Shown: positions 1-12,058 of the stretch, one piece after another | How the letters are laid out: every line of letters begins with the position of its first letter | Position numbering within the stretch: the first letter of the stretch is position 1 | Made by a program: the position numbers and the translations under genes | The notes under the pieces: generated by a model | Database searches by the model: none | What the model saw: the letters and a program-made list of their open reading frames with translations, nothing else | Told to the model about the DNA's origin: nothing | From: Aselliscus stoliczkanus | Taxonomy: Eukaryota > Chordata > Mammalia > Chiroptera > Hipposideridae | Assembly (NCBI GenBank): GCA_033961575.1 | Contig: CM066736.1 | Location: 10,759,501-10,823,500, forward strand | Length of the DNA stretch: 64,000 nucleotides | Direction: 5' to 3'

Positions 1-456
1 TTATTATTCCCTAGTTGATTCATCAACTACATTTAGAAATCAGGTGAAAAATTTTAAAATAGTGTAGAATTGAAATAACTTCTTCCTAAGAATTTCCTCA
101 ATTTGTTCCCATCCGGAAGCCATACAGTTCAAATCCTTTTCAATCAAGAAAACAGTTTACAATAATACCAGTGCTTCATTATGAACAAATAAGCTGCTAA
201 TAAAACTGATGCCAAGTTATCAACAATTTATTCATGTTATTTAACATGTAGCACACAGGAAAGCTTTGTTTCTATAACAACTCCCTAATGTAGTTTATCT
301 TTTGTTTTTCAAACATTTTAAAACATGGGAACTTTAAACCAGTTGGCAGCAGAACCCGTATCTTTGTTCTGTTACATAGATGTGTATTTTAAAATTTCTG
401 AAATCTTAGGTTTAAGAAACTAAACTTCAAAGATGTTTCAAATCAAATGAAAGTTG

Positions 457-865
457 GGGCCGGCTGAGTAGTGCATTGGCTAAGAGCTGGCATCCCAAGC
501 CAGCTCTGAGCAGCAGGACCCCGGTTCGGATCCCACATATGAAGGCCAGTGACACTGCCCTCTACAGCTAAGACAGTGAACAACAGCTCCCCCTGGAGCT
601 GGGCTGCTGTGAGTCCCCAGGACAGCATAGCTGCAGCCCCTGCTGCAGTGGACTGCCATAGGCTACAGTGAGTGGCTGGCAGCCGTTGTGAGCGGCCGTC
701 CAGAGCCCGGCAACCAATCTGCCTCACCCGGGAAGAGTGCAATGATAATACCAACATAGGCCAGTGAGGCAAGGTCCTCCACAACTAGACTGAAGAACAA
801 AAGGACAGCAACTTGTCTGTTCCCCTCCCACAATTTCCCAATAAAATCTTTAAAACAAAAAAGAA
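457..865 (+). mobile_element. Long tRNA-headed SINE, variant copy
   Basis: Retroposed SINE with a tRNA-like head (GGCCGGC start, B-box-like 'GGTTCGGATCCCA'), a body containing 'GGGCCAGTGACACTGCCC'-type sequence, and an 'AATAAAATCTTTAAAA' tail. Unlike sister copies it has a short hairpin inside the head: AGAGCTGGC at 483-491 pairs with GCCAGCTCT at 499-507. It sits immediately upstream of a second copy in the same orientation. The reverse strand gives open frames that are only translations of the SINE. Confidence 0.9.
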
Positions 866-872
866 TGTCAAA

Positions 873-1309
873 GGGCCGGCCGAGTGGCGCATTCGTTAAG
901 AGCTGGTTTGGGGATGCCAGCGGCCCCAGTTCGGATCCCACATATGAGGGCCAGTGACACTGCCCTATACAGCTAACAACAGCTCCACCTGGAGCTGGGT
1001 TGTGCAAGCCCTGGCGACGGTGTGGGCTGCAGCCTCTGCTGCAGTGGGCTGCCATAGGCTACAATGAGTGGCCGGCAGCCAGCGTGAGCTGCCAATAGCC
1101 GCGGTGAGCGACCATCCAGAGGCCAGCGACTGATCTGCCTCACCCGGGAAGAGCGCAATGACGATACCAACACGGGCCAGTGAAGCAACATCCTCTGCAA
1201 CCAGACTGAAGAACAAAAAGACAGCAATGTCTGCTCCCCTTCCCTGAATCCCCAACCCTGTTCCCCTCCCCCAATTCCCCAATAAAATCTTTAGGGAAAA
1301 AAAAAAAAA
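873..1309 (+). mobile_element. Long tRNA-headed SINE
   Basis: Complete copy of the roughly 440-bp SINE: head, 'GAGGGCCAGTGACACTGCCC' block, repeated GGC/CAGC-rich middle, 'AACCAGACTGAAGAAC' block and a tail ending in 'AATAAAATCTTTAGGG' plus poly(A). It follows the previous SINE head-to-tail with a gap of about 8 bases. Confidence 0.92.
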
Positions 1310-1930
1310 GTTAGTGCCAACGATGGTTAAAAAAAAAGAAAAAAAAAAGTTGAATTCCTTAAGTTTATAGTTATAAACTGCAACTATGTATTCGAAACTG
1401 ATTCGTAATATAATTCTGTACCAAACAGTCCCCATGTCCTTGCATTCATTCACTCATGTCCTGTCCTGAAAACTCATCTTCCCCCTCCCCACCAGCCACC
1501 ATCACAAACCGTAATTTCTGTCAACAAGCTGTTTTTCAAAAGAACAAGTACCACAGGGTAGAAAAATAACCATTTCTTCTACTAACAGAACTGAAACAAA
1601 TTTATGGTGCTAAACAGTTACTATAATGAACACATTTTAGAAAAAATATCAATTTTTTTTATCCAAAAAAGCTTTACTTCAAAGCACAAAGGTTTCAAAA
1701 AAAAAAATCATATCCAAAGTGAACTTATCTGAAATTCAGTAATCTATCCTTTTACACTATGAGATATACAAATCTGATCATTAATGAATATTCTTAGTAA
1801 AGTCTGGTATTGCCATCATTTAGCTTTGCCTTTCTGTCACCTGATTACTCTGACTATAAAAGTACTACATTGTCTAAAGAACAAAATAAATGAACAAGCA
1901 AACAAAAAGTACATGGCCAGTGCAAAAAGT
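1310..1930. other. Intronic sequence, nothing recognised
   Basis: A+T-rich DNA with scattered homopolymer runs. I see no gene, no clear repeat family and no conserved motif that I can name. Confidence 0.5.
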
Positions 1931-2410
1931 TCATAAGTAAAATAAATAATATTTTAAAAAGGAAGCTAATCATACCAGAATTGTTTTCCATAATCACAGA
2001 AGCAATAATTATTAGTATCTTACTGTATGTTCTTCCTGTTTCCTGTACATATTCATTTTTAAAGTTGGAACCATATGGCATGATTTTAATACCCTGCTTT
2101 TTCATTTATTATGAATATTTTCATATATTACTAATTATTCTTCACAAACAATTTTTAATGTTTGCATAACATTCTATTCACTGTTTGGAGAAAACAATTT
2201 ATTCCATAACTGGACAATCTTCCCTTTTTTTTCACTATTGTTAAGTACTATAATTAGTGAACATCCTTGAACATTGTTATTTTCCTGATTATTTTCTTAG
2301 GAGAGATTACATAATGCAGAATTACCAAAGAATATGAATATTTTAAGACTCATGGATGAGTGTACCATAATGCTTTTCAATTAATAGTCCCACCAATACA
2401 ACCTCCTCCC
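1930..2410 (-). mobile_element. L1M-type LINE 3' fragment
   Basis: Read on the minus strand this resembles the 3' end of old L1 elements: in plus orientation it runs 'CATTCTATTCACTG', then a 'GAACATCCTTGAAC' block, and finally 'AATAGTCCCACCAATAC' at the right. It is strongly diverged, so the subfamily is not assigned. Confidence 0.6.
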
Positions 2411-2524
2411 AAACTGCTTATCTTTTTAAATACCTGCCACTTTAACAGAATGATATATCTTTGTACTAATTTGTAGTCCTTGTCCTGTTTAGAGGAAGTC
2501 ATTATCATACATTTGATCAGAAGT

Positions 2525-2735
2525 ATAACCTTGGGCCAGCCTTCCAGGGTTTGAATCCCAGCTCTGTACTTACTAGCTGTAAGTAACAAGTACCTGGAAA
2601 GTTCCTTAGCCTCTGTCTCTCAGTTGCCTCACTAGTAAAATAAGGATAATAGTATTTACAGAGTTGATTAAACTGAGTTAGTATACATACAAAGCACTTG
2701 GCACATGGCAAAAAAATATAAATGATTCTATTATC
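2525..2735 (+). mobile_element. MIR SINE
   Basis: Shows the MIR core in order: 'GGTTTGAATCCCAGCTCTG', 'TACTTACTAGCTG', a '...CCTCACTAGTAAAATAAGGA' motif, and 'AAAGCACTTGGCACATGGCA' near the 3' end. This is an ancient mammalian repeat, not lineage specific. Confidence 0.85.
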
Positions 2736-3540
2736 ATTACTAGTGGTAGTACGACTATATCTGTTTGAATTGTATGTTCATACCCTTTGTGTGTTTTTTC
2801 TGTCATACAAGTTCCTTCGTTTCTTCAAATAAAAGCTAGAAAAGCTATATGTATATATGTGTGTATGTATACATATGTACATACATATATGTTTTAATCA
2901 GAAAGCCTAACATTAATTTTTAAATAAATGTCAAAGAAGGAAACTAAATAAAACGATTAAAAAGAGGCAGTTGAAGTCATAAAAGTTTAGTAAAAGACTA
3001 ACTTTTCTTATTATCACCCCTGGCTGGTGTTCTGTGCCTAAGAATTTGGGGGAGGGGCAGATAAAAAGATACCAATAAATATGAATCACTATACTTACAT
3101 TAACCATATTTAAAAGGTTAGAAAATTAAGATATATCAGAGATTTAAACATCAGGTGAGTCAGTCCCCAAGAAAATCTATGAACAGCAATTTACTCATTA
3201 GAATTCTTTCACCTGTAACATCCCACATGGTTCAGCAGATAAAATATTTGGCTTTGATTCAGGAGAATGGCTTCCTAATCCTAGCACTCCCACTAACTTC
3301 CTATCAGTGCTTCCATGGTCTCAGTAGTAAGTAAAGGAAAGCCGCTGTCACTTGCTTTCTATTCTTTACAGAGTTGTTCTAGCAAGTGATAAAACACAAA
3401 TACAAGTGATACAGCAAGGCTACAAACTTAACCACTTCATAACTAATTCAGTCAAAATAACAGAAAAATGTCCAATTATTTTAAAACAAATTAGTTCCTT
3501 TACCTTAAAGCTAAAATTAAACATCATTTAGACCATTGTT

Positions 3541-3651
3541 GGGCCAGCCAAGTGGCGTGGTGGTTAAGCGCTGGCTTGGGATGCCAGCAGCCCCGGTTTG
3601 GGTCCCACATATGAGGGCCAGTGACACTGCCCTCAAAAAAAAAAAAAAAAA
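3541..3651 (+). mobile_element. Short tRNA-headed SINE
   Basis: A 110-bp short form: tRNA-like head, 'GAGGGCCAGTGACACTGCCC', then directly poly(A). It is flanked by the target-site duplication TAGACCATTGTT on both sides, so the ends are certain. Confidence 0.93.
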
Positions 3652-4130
3652 TCTAGACCATTGTTCACTGGAAAACATAACAATGAACCACCATTCAAGC
3701 CTAACAGAGATAACTAAGTATAACTAAATATAACTAAGTATATCTAAGTATAAAAAGAATGTTGAAAGAACGTGTATATTCAATTAGACTAAAATATGTC
3801 CTCATATACAATGATCATGTTTATATTTAAAGATCAATTCAACAAAAAGTTATGTTGACCCAGTTTTTGACAAATGTGTATCTCTAAGACTCAAAATTCT
3901 TTAATTTCAAAATTATGAGGCAACCCTTTAAAATATTTTTAGATGCAAATTATCCCCAAAATGCAGTATCTCTCATTGTCAAAGATGAACAATCCATAAT
4001 TACATTTAAGTTTAAATTTAATGGTTTTTAAAATACAGAATCAAAAGATGAAATTAAAATATACAAGGAACAAAACAGTATATATAATAAAAACCATATA
4101 TATAATAAATATCTATTTTATATATAAACG

Positions 4131-4341
4131 CTGAGGGTGCCCAAAAAATGTATATACATTTTAAGAAAGGAAAAAACTGCATTAAAATTGTAATACAATG
4201 AATGACACTAGCATTCATTTGCTTAACGCCATCTTTTGAGCAAACGTCATACTACACATTGCTACCGTAGTTCAATTCAACTTTGAAAAGTAATACATAG
4301 ATAACATCTCTTAAAAGGTGGAATTTTTTTGGCACCCCCAG
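4131..4341 (+). mobile_element. Mariner-like MITE, copy 1
   Basis: A 211-bp non-autonomous element with terminal inverted repeats. The left end reads CTGAGGGTGCCCAAAAAATG and the right end is the complement, ...TTTTTTTGGCACCCCCAG. The right end is followed by TA, the usual mariner target; the left flank has lost it. The interior has no coding capacity. A second copy lies at 20144-20378 in opposite orientation, with matching sub-terminal blocks (GAAAGGAAAAAACTGCATTA here; the complement there). Confidence 0.82.
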
Positions 4342-5340
4342 TATATATATAATAAAAACCATAACCATCACCATTTATTCATCACCTGTTTAATACCAGG
4401 CACCATACTAGGGTCTTTATCCATAATTTCTAATCTCAAACAGACAGCTAAAGAAATTAGAACTCAAAAAAGTTCAATAATTCTCCTAGAACACACAGGT
4501 GGCAAATGGCAGATCCCAAATATAACTGAACTTACAGCATAACTGAATTTAAAGCATAAATTCTTTCCACTCTGCCATGTTGTTTCATAGGGCTAATGGT
4601 AAAAATTAACTCTAGAGGATTATAAAATAGTACAAAGAAACTGTCATCAACTCCATTTAGCAATGACAAGAGCTCATGGCCATACTTTCTAATTTAAGAA
4701 AGTTCATGAATCTTTCTTTAGTCTTCCTGAGGTATTAAGAAAACAAGTATAAGAGTGCCCACATTTTTTTTCTTCACTCAGATAATTATATGCCTTCTTC
4801 TCCATGTTACCATGAGAAGACTATCTACACAAGCTAATTCTTAGAGAGTATGTATAACAAACCAAGAAAATAACTATTCTAATAGCAAGAGAGGCTGGAG
4901 GGAAATTTCCTCAGCAATGGTTGTTTTCTGTTGTACAGATTTTCAAAAGCCCTCCGAAAACTGAACTGGTTGGTGGGCACTCCCCTGGCCTAAACAGAAG
5001 GCCACCAAGGCAGTTCAAAATGGTTCACATTAAATCGATTACAACAGAATCAGGATCAATGCACTCTCCAACAGTATGAATGTATTTAAGAAAAATTTAT
5101 ATGAATTCTTCATGTCCTCTTCTTGAGGTGCTCTCTATAGGAAATGAGCTGAAGGGTTCTCCCATTGTAGGTCCTTTATCTGCACTGATCCAAGGCCCAC
5201 AACCAGATTCCTCCTGACTAACAGCACTCATTATACTTGCAGTGTGGCTCCCGAAGTCAAAACTGTATACAGAGATAAGAGAACAGAGTAAAACTGACAT
5301 GCCGTGATAAGAAGGAACCCAGGGTGTGGGACCAGGGGAA
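4342..5340. other. Intronic sequence, nothing recognised
   Basis: A+T-rich DNA without a clear repeat family or gene. A frame on the minus strand at 5097-5378 has no recognisable domain and runs into the neighbouring MIR. Confidence 0.5.
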
Positions 5341-5344
5341 GAAG

Positions 5345-5500
5345 AACACTGGCTGGCAGTCAGGAGCTCTAGATTCAAGTCCGGCTTTTTCGACCGTTTA
5401 CCTACATGATGTTAGGAAATCTACTCCATCTCAGGGCACCTCAGCGTCCCGACTGGGAAAGCAGTAAGGCTGACCTAGATCCTATAATGAGTTCAAGTCT
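5345..5500 (+). mobile_element. MIR-family SINE, partial
   Basis: Contains MIR-like blocks: 'CTGGCTGGCAGTCAGGAG', 'TAGATTCAAGTCC', 'ATCTCAGGGCACCTCAG', 'GACTGGGAAAGCAG'. The match is diverged, which suggests MIR3 or an old MIR. Confidence 0.65.
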
Positions 5501-5832
5501 CCTGGCCCAGGCTAATTACATCCCACTCACTAAGGCAACTTATAAATGAGACTGAACCCTTTATTAGATGCCTTAAAATGATCAGCAGGAATAAGAGTTG
5601 CCAGAAGACATCTGAATTTTCAAGAAAGTTGGAAGAAAGATTTTTCAAACTACAGAGCAATTAGCTTAATATCAACTCTGGGCAGGATTCTAGGATGGTG
5701 TACAGAAAAGGCAGCTATGATCATTTGGGGCTAACGTGAATGCACTAGGAAATTCCAAGTCTGCCTCGTCTCACTACTGCGACAGGGTTACTGCTCTAGA
5801 TCAGGGAAAAATATAAACATACTAAGTCACCT

Positions 5833-5935
5833 TTTTTTTTTTTTTTTTTTTTTGAGGGCAGTGTCACTGGACCTCATATGTGGGGCCGCTGGCATCCCAA
5901 GCCAGCTCTTAACAACCACGTCACTCGGCTGACCC
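5833..5935 (-). mobile_element. Short tRNA-headed SINE
   Basis: Minus-strand short form: a poly(T) start, then the complement of the 'GAGGGCCAGTGACACTGCCC' block, ending in the complement of the GGCC head. The flanks carry the direct repeat ACTAAGTCACCT on both sides. Confidence 0.93.
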
Positions 5936-7987
5936 ACTAAGTCACCTCTTAACTCGAGTCATAGGAAGGGAAAAAAATCAAGATAATAGAAAACTTCTGT
6001 TAAAACATAACTAATCAGCTCCAGGTAACGATGGCAGAGTAAACAGACACATCTGCTTTTGCTCTCACTTAAATCCCTCTAAAACATCAGTAAAGAAGTT
6101 TGGCTTGGATGTTTTTTTTCTCCCTTAAATTATAAAATCACAATGGTAGATAGGAGAGGAGAAGAGATTTTGAAAGCTAAGAAGCAGAAGCTCAAGAGGT
6201 AAAGACATTTATAATATCTAAGAAAACTGAATCCTAGCTTGGAGAAAGTGGAGATATGACCCAATTTACACCGAATCCCCTCAGCCTCGGGAATTATAAA
6301 TACAAGAATGCGTAGAAGGAAGTTTAGGGTTGAAAGACAGAGAGGAAATAAAGAAAGGAAAACTGGTTGGAAGCCTGCTTAGAAGGCACTCAGAACCCAG
6401 GTACCCTCCCCACTGCCCAAGTAAGTGCAAGGGTCTTCTCTGGCCCCAGCAGAACAGACGGTATCTAGACTGGGGGTCACAGGCACAACTAAAGACCAAG
6501 AACCAGAGTGTAAACATACAGTGGGTGAGCATGTACAGAATGAAGGTCAAAAACCATCCTCTCCTACCATCTCCCTTTAGGCACCCAGAAAGCTGGCAGC
6601 CACTCTTTCATGCCCCAGAAAGGAGTCAGGAAAAGTTTTCTCTGGGAATCTTACCAGCACAAGAGAAAAGACCTCAAGATATTGACATCAGAGGTTGCCC
6701 AACTAAGGAGCCCACCCAGATAAGTCAAATGAACAGTAAACAAATGCCACTCACTTACTCAGAACTTCCAAGCAGATTTTTAGTCCACCAATCCTCAACA
6801 TGAAGAGACAAGCAGGAATTACTAAATAGTTAAGGAAAACCACAAAGGAATTATATAGACAAAAACAAATGGAAAAGCAACGTGGAGGGAACAGACTACA
6901 TTGGGAAAAGAAAACTTAAAACAAAACCTATCATTAATATTCTTAAAGAGATAAAATAGTGCAACCATTAAAAAAGAACAGGACGCTATTTCAGAAAGGA
7001 ACACAGAACTAAAAGAGAGATCATGGCAATTTTAAGTAATGATGCCAGAAATGATAAAAATCAATAGAAGGGCTGGAAGATAAAGTTGAGGAAATCTCCC
7101 AGAAAATAAAGCAAATAAACAAAAATGAAACCAGGGAAGTCGGGGGGGAGATAAAATTAGAGGAGCAGCCCAGGAAGTTCAAAACCGAATACAGGAGCTT
7201 TCAGAAACAGAAAATGAAAAAAAGGAAATGACTGATCATTCATGAAAATTTCCCAGAAAAAAAGAATGTGAATTTCTAGATTGAAAGGGCATTCTGGGTT
7301 TCCAGAACAATAAATTAAAAGCGACTCACAGAAGGTATATTATTATAAACTTTCAACGCACTGCAAAGAGAAAGTCTTCCAGAATTCCATATAATAAAAA
7401 GATCACAGAAGTATTTCTGACTTCTCAACTACCATGCCAGAAGGCAAGAATGCACTAACTCCAAAGCTCTAAAGGGAAATTATTCCAAATCAGATATCTA
7501 TGCCAATCTAAATTATCTACAAGTGTAGAAGTAGAAATTTTAAAATTTTTATATGAGTTTATTTGAACCAAACTGATGACATATGTCAGGGAGCAACATT
7601 TCAAATGGTCCCAGAATAAATACATTTTAAAATATGCAAGACCTTAAAAAAAAAAAAAAAGGTGCCCTTTCTCAGGAAGCTACTGGAATTGTGTGCCCCA
7701 CTAAAAGGAGAAATTAACCAAGAAACCATGAGATTTGGGAAATAGATCCAACATGGGAGAGAGCAAAATGAATCCCTAAGATTACAGGGAATAATCCGTA
7801 GATTCAGGCTGCTGACTGTGCGTCAGTGTAGAGGGAAACCAATCCAGATTATGACAGATCAAATGCTCCACATAAGACTCTGTCAAGAAGATGAAACTGA
7901 TAGAACACTTGATATATCTGAAGGTCTTAAAAGGAGATTCAGAAAATAGAAAGTCTGGGGATGAGTTAGTTAAAAATAAATAGAAAC

Positions 7988-8364
7988 GGGCCAGCAGAGT
8001 GGCGCATTGGCTAAGAGCTGGTTTGGGATGCCAGAGGCCCCAGTTCGGATCCCACATATGAGGGCCAGTGACACTGCCCTCTACAGCTAACAACAGCTCC
8101 ACCTGGAGCTGGGCTGCCATAGGCTACAGTGAGCGGCCGGCAGCCAGCATAAGCTGCCAATAGCCGCGGTGAGCGACCATCCAGAGGCTGGCGACCGGTC
8201 TGCCTCACCCTGGAAGAGCGCAAAGACGATACCAACATGGGCCAGTGAAGCAACGTCCTCCGCAACTAGACTGAAGAACAAAAAGACAGCAACTTGTCTG
8301 TTCCCCTCCCACGATTCCCCAACGCTGTTCCCCTCCCCCAACTCCCCAATCTTTAAAAAAAAAA
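7988..8364 (+). mobile_element. Long tRNA-headed SINE inserted in HAL1
   Basis: Full head and '...AATCTTTAAAAAA' end. The middle is shorter than in sister copies because the block between 'GGAGCTGGGCTG' and 'CCATAGGCTACAGTGAG' is missing. Confidence 0.92.
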
Positions 8365-8674
8365 TACATAGAAAAGTAAACAATCAAAAAACAAGAAGAT
8401 AATTACCATCTTCAAGTTACACAAAAAAGTAATCAGAGTTTACTAGATGGCTCAGCCGTACATTAACATAATCAAATAAATGTTAACACTGAATACTGAA
8501 AAATTACCATGTAACCATTTTGGTAAAATGAAAGGCTGGGAAAGGATCTTTGCTTTGTAGGAGGCAGAGAAAATGAGCTAATGACTCATCTGCAATAGTG
8601 GGAGATCCAGAATTTACAAACCTAAAAGTAACTCTATAAACTTAGGACTAAGAATCAAGATAATCAACAATAAA

Positions 8675-8812
8675 GGGCCAGCCGAGTGGCTCAGTTGGTT
8701 AAGCACTGGCTTAAGAGTGCGAACTCCTAGCACAGGGTCGCCAGTTCCATTCCCAGCCGGAGCTGAGCTGCCAACAGGTGGCAGGATGGCTCAGCTTGAA
8801 AAAAAAAAAAAA
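8675..8812 (+). mobile_element. Intermediate SINE (GTGGCTCAG type)
   Basis: About 138 bp. The head reads 'AGTGGCTCAGTTGGTTAAGC' and the element ends in 'AGGATGGCTCAGCTTG' plus poly(A). It is flanked by an imperfect duplication of AATCAAGATAATCAACAA. This architecture is shared with copies at 19778, 39590 and 54281. Confidence 0.9.
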
Positions 8813-8960
8813 TCACGATAATCAACAATTGCGGGTGAAAGTGTTTGTCTGGAGAAGGTAAAACAGAGGACAGGAATAGGTAATGCTATTAGTTATATAC
8901 CTTATAGAGCTATTTAATTCTTTATGTAAAAGTACAACTCTGATTTTAAAAATAAAACAA

Positions 8961-10260
8961 AACTAATCAAAATGTGGTAACAAAATATATTTAATGCATA
9001 CAAAAAGGTTTTACTAATATGGAGAACTCACACCATTTTATAGACTGATCTAGATAAATTTCTAAGTTTAGGAACAACTTAGTATCCCATAAATTGTGTC
9101 GCAAAAGCCAAAAGGTTATTTACCATGTTCTAAATAGTGTGTTGTTGCTGTCTGTTTCTTTCCTCCTTTTTTGGACTATTAGAACTCCAGCTGGGCAGAG
9201 ACACTTCAGCCGCCTGTTCCCTCCTACCTTGCTCTGCACCAACTCTTCCATAGCTAAGGGGTTGGACAGGGATTCCCTCTGCAGATGGGCTGTGGGGAAC
9301 AGGACACCGGGCCTCCCATGTGACTCTCCTCTAACATGATATTTTCATGTTGTAAGAAATGCAAAGTGATAACTCTCCATGCAATGAAGCTGTCTATCAA
9401 AGATGCTTTCTAACAAATAGATATTTGCTGATTCATAATTTTTTCCTCAGTTGTAATTTTCTTTTAAGCCCTCCATTTACTAATATTAAATTGATAATAT
9501 AAAGATAAGAAATAAGGAACTGGTTTAACAGAAACATGAATGAAAGGGGCTCAAAGATTTTATGTGACAATAAGTTTAACACAAGTAAACAATACGAAAT
9601 AACCACTAAAAAAGTTACTGCCATCTTAAGCTATATTAATAAAAGTAAGTATCTAGATCCTATACAACAGATCTTATCAAGACACTAGTCTATGTGACTA
9701 GTGTTCGGCTCCTAGCTCATACTTTAAGAAGAATCTAATTAAAGTGGAACACATTAACAAATGAAGGACTAGGTTAGTGAGGAAACCAGCACATGACACA
9801 CAGGATAGAGGCTAGATGGCCCCATGTTCAATCCTTTCAAGCAAAGAAACATGGCAGCAAAAATAAAATAAAAGCATCAAGCCACAGATGAATTAAGTAG
9901 GATGAATTTAATACAGAGTTAAGAGGATTCTGAAGTAATTCGAAGTCTTCAATTATATGAAAGAGTGATATGTAGAAGATGAAACTGACTTGCTCAGCCC
10001 AGAGCCAAGTGATAGCAGACAGTCAAATGGAAACACTGATCATTAAAACAAGCTCCCTCAAGACAGAATCTCTGACCGAGATCCCTGAGAATCATAGCTA
10101 TGGGGGGTTAACAAGAAGCTGGTCAATACTAGATGTGGCTTCAAACATCAAAGGGTTGGTTGGACAATATGATTTATAAGGTTCCTTTCAAACCTGAAAT
10201 ATAAATCTCAACGATTCTTCCTTCCAACCATAAGATTTCATAACTAATATCATTTGAATC
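8961..10260. other. Intronic sequence, nothing recognised
   Basis: A+T-rich intron. The open frame at 9094-9339 has no identifiable domain, splice context or homologue that I recognise. Possible old repeat remnants at about 9740-9960 cannot be named. Confidence 0.5.
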
Positions 10261-10263
10261 TGT

Positions 10264-10482
10264 CAAATAGCTCAGGGATTGGCAAACTGTGGCCCATAGG
10301 CTTACCACTTATTTATGTAAATACAGTTTCATTAGTACACAACTCTGCCCATTTACTTACATACTGTCTGTGGCTGCTTCCACAGTATGACCACAGAGTT
10401 GATTAGTTGCAACTGAGACTGGACCTAATAATTACTCCCTGGTTCTGTGAGAAAAAGTTTGCTGGCTCCTGAACTAGGATAA
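10264..10482 (+). mobile_element. hAT-type non-autonomous DNA transposon
   Basis: Starts 'CTCAGGGATTGGCAAACTGT' and ends with the near-complement 'AAAGTTTGCTGGCTCCTGA'. The interior has 'ACTGTCTGTGGCTGCTTCC'. This is a familiar mammalian hAT MER element; I do not assign the exact MER name. A relative lies at 61676-61992. Confidence 0.7.
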
Positions 10483-11007
10483 CATACACAGACATATGAC
10501 AATTAAAATATAAATAAATAAAATGCACCAGAATTGTCCTCCCACTATGAACAAATAGAAAACTAGACAAAAATAAGTAAATGACTGTTTTCAGAATTGA
10601 ACAACAGGTAGCACAGAGCTGGCTAGCCTCTCTGAGAAAACAAATGAGATAGGCCTTACAAAGCCTGAGGAAGCTGTAATTTGTGAGACCAGATTGCTAG
10701 AAAGGAGAGTTATGCAGAAAAAGAGCTCCAGAGATCTGACAGGGGCTCTTTTGAGACTGTTCCTAAATTCTAAGCTGCACATTCACACAATAAAATTCAA
10801 TGGGGCCAGGCAAAGAATGGCTAGAGAGCTATCATTCTAAGAGCTCACACAAAGCTGGGAGACATGTCTAGTTCTGCACAGAGTGAAAAATACTGTTAAA
10901 CACCTTGGGCACTAAATAGAGATCATAGAAGAATCACACCTCAAAAGTAGGAAACTAGACCTAGCACAGATACTGGTCTAACTCACCCTAATAATCAAAC
11001 TTCAATA

Positions 11008-11066
11008 ATCATTGTCATCATCACCATCACCACCACCATCATCACCACCATCGCCATCATCATCTA
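11008..11066 (+). repeat. (CAT/CAC)n microsatellite
   Basis: Imperfect trinucleotide run built from CAT and CAC triplets, about 55 bp, non-coding. Confidence 0.85.
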
Positions 11067-11950
11067 CAAGCAATTTAACTGCCAGCCAAAACAAAATTCA
11101 ATTATTTAAAGGAAATAAATAAAACCCTGACTTTCAACAATATTCACAATGTCCAGCATCCAATAAAAGAAAACAAGATATTCAAATGTCCCACACATTT
11201 TGGTATATTCTGTGTTCATCATCAGTCAGTTCAAAATATTTCTTACTTTCCCTTGCAATTTTTTTCTTTTTCTTTTTCTTTTTTCTTTTTTTTTTTTTGG
11301 GGGGGGGAGGAGGGAATGGCTGGGTCCTATGTGTTATTTAGAAGTATTAATTTCCAGATTTTGTGTCTGTCCCAGGGCTTTTTCACTATTTTTGTTAATC
11401 TCAAATTTAATTCTTTTCACAAATTTCAATTTTAAAAAATATATTCATATTATTTTATGGTCAAGGATTTAAATGAAAACACAAGCTTAAGGACAGAAAT
11501 GGAAGATTTAAAAAGAGAAAAAAAAAACAACTAAGAATTTCTAGACCAAAATTTGAAATGAAAAATTCACTGAATGGGTTTCACAGACTAGACAATGCCA
11601 AAAAACAAAAAGGTCTAGATGCTTGAAAACATACAATATAATTATCTAGGCTGAAGAACAGAGAATTTTTAAAAACTGAAAGAATAATGAGTAAAGTCAA
11701 AGCAGTCGGAATAATAGCAAGCAGTCTAATATACATGTAGTAGGGTCCCAGAATGGAAAGGTTTGGGTGGGGGGTAATGAAAAATAATACAATATGTATA
11801 TATTACATATTTCTTGAATAACGGCCAAAAGTGTCTCCAAATTTCATGAGAACAATTAATCTCAGAACCAAGTTCTGTGAAGCCAAAGCAGAATAAATAA
11901 CAACAAACCACATCAAATTAAATTTCTGAAAACTAATGACAAAAAGAAAA

Positions 11951-12058
11951 AAAATTTTTTTTTTGAGGGCAGTGTCACTGGCCCTCATATGTAGGACCCG
12001 AACTGGGGCCGCTGGCTTCCCAAGCCAGCGCTTAACCACCATGCCTCTCAGCCAGCCC
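11951..12058 (-). mobile_element. Short tRNA-headed SINE inside L1
   Basis: Minus-strand short form running from poly(T) through the complement of the CAGTGACACTGCCC block to the complement of the GGCTGGC head. The flanks share AAGAAAAA. Confidence 0.9.

Larger units (their letters stand above)
6010..8960 (+). mobile_element. HAL1 (half-L1) LINE, decayed
   Basis: The left end has the 'GATGGCAGAGTAAACAG' motif typical of L1 5' ends. The middle (about 7040-7480) carries an L1 ORF1-like region: 'AAAGTTGAGGAAATCTCCCA', 'GAAAATTTCCCAGAA', 'ATTGAAAGGGCATTCTGGGT', 'CTTCTCAACTACCATGCCAG'. After that comes 'CCCTTTCTCAGGAAGCTACT' and an A-rich 3' part. No ORF2 (endonuclease or reverse transcriptase) follows, which is the HAL1 layout. 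The frames are broken by many stops. Two SINEs are inserted at 7988 and 8675. Confidence 0.72.

Noticed and set aside
973..1453. Repeated minus-strand peptides containing VAEDVASLA or similar, also at 8011-8383, 15685-16105, 20448-20987 and 27115-27495
   Set aside because: They recur wherever the long SINE occurs and are its complement translated. There is no gene family here.
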